6,364 bases of DNA from Bacillota bacterium (lineage in GTDB: Bacteria; Bacillota; Clostridia; Oscillospirales; Acutalibacteraceae), in assembly GCA_023460155.1 (NCBI GenBank), contig JAEWRF010000098.1, positions 1 through 6,364 of the forward strand, given 5' to 3'. Positions within the stretch are counted from its first letter, which is position 1. Each line of letters starts with the position of its first letter. The position numbers and the translations under genes are program-made. Positions 6,301 through 6,364 of this stretch are shown here, piece after piece. The notes beneath the pieces are model-generated. The model ran no database searches. It was not told where the DNA came from and worked only from the letters and a program-made list of their open reading frames with translations.

Positions 6301-6364
6301 ATGACACAGACTTTCGGCAGCTCGATGGCTTCGATGTGCATGATGTGCGCGATGTGCGGCATCA
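6301..6364 (+). CDS. Met- and Cys-rich reading frame, 5' end only; possible leader peptide
   Basis: Only 21 codons are inside the window before the right edge cuts the frame; no stop is seen. The peptide starts MTQTFGSS and continues MASMCMMCAMCGI. Six of 21 residues are Met (1, 9, 12, 14, 15, 18) and three are Cys (13, 16, 19), the latter spaced C-x2-C-x2-C. Promoter and Shine-Dalgarno are both excellent, so translation is likely. I do not recognise the family. Divergence from metE and the run of sulfur amino acids suggest a leader whose translation senses Met- or Cys-charged tRNA before a downstream sulfur gene. Alternatives are a small thiol/thioether metal-binding peptide, a precursor of a modified peptide, or the start of a larger protein. 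Choosing between them needs the sequence to the right. Confidence 0.65.
   Translation, partial: MTQTFGSSMASMCMMCAMCGI
6333..6359 (+). repeat. Three tandem 9-bp units inside the Met/Cys-rich frame
   Basis: GATGTGC recurs at 6333, 6342 and 6351 in exact 9-base steps, with only the last two bases of each unit varying (AT, GC, GG). In frame each unit encodes Met-Cys plus one more residue, giving the Cys spacing C-x2-C-x2-C. The array runs almost to the window edge and may continue beyond it. Confidence 0.75.

Overview
The window looks like chromosomal DNA from a Gram-positive, Clostridia-type bacterium (Bacillota, possibly Oscillospirales/Ruminococcaceae). This rests on strong GGAGG-type ribosome binding sites, sigma-A-like promoters, intrinsic terminators with T-tracts, and the PucR and LysR protein types. 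GC looks like the mid-50s by eye and was not counted; the placement is an inference. There are four complete genes, one gene cut by the right edge, and no rRNA, tRNA, CRISPR array or insertion sequence.

Left part (1-1891): a PucR-family regulator on the minus strand has its own promoter, a strong Shine-Dalgarno and a perfect 16-bp terminator hairpin, so it appears monocistronic. A 212-bp divergent intergenic region separates it from a plus-strand LysR-type regulator. The LysR protein resembles the branch containing the streptococcal methionine regulators MtaR/CpsY.

Middle and right (2825-6053): a hairpin between convergent genes separates the LysR gene from a minus-strand metE-metF pair. MetF makes 5-methyl-tetrahydrofolate and MetE uses it, without cobalamin, to methylate homocysteine to methionine. 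The two genes overlap by one base (TAATG), so they are almost certainly co-transcribed and translationally coupled.

Right edge (6054-6364): a 247-bp divergent regulatory region holds no recognisable SAM, T-box or cobalamin riboswitch. It does contain LysR-type palindromes, one close to the streptococcal MET-box, and a 41-bp-spaced repeat. A near-consensus promoter drives a plus-strand reading frame whose first 21 codons include six Met and three Cys. That frame is the most unusual thing here. It could be a Met/Cys leader peptide acting in attenuation, a small Cys/Met-rich metal-binding or modified peptide, or the start of a larger protein; the window ends before this can be settled. The most economical model, an inference, is that the LysR regulator controls metEF and the divergent Met/Cys-rich transcript through the sites between them.
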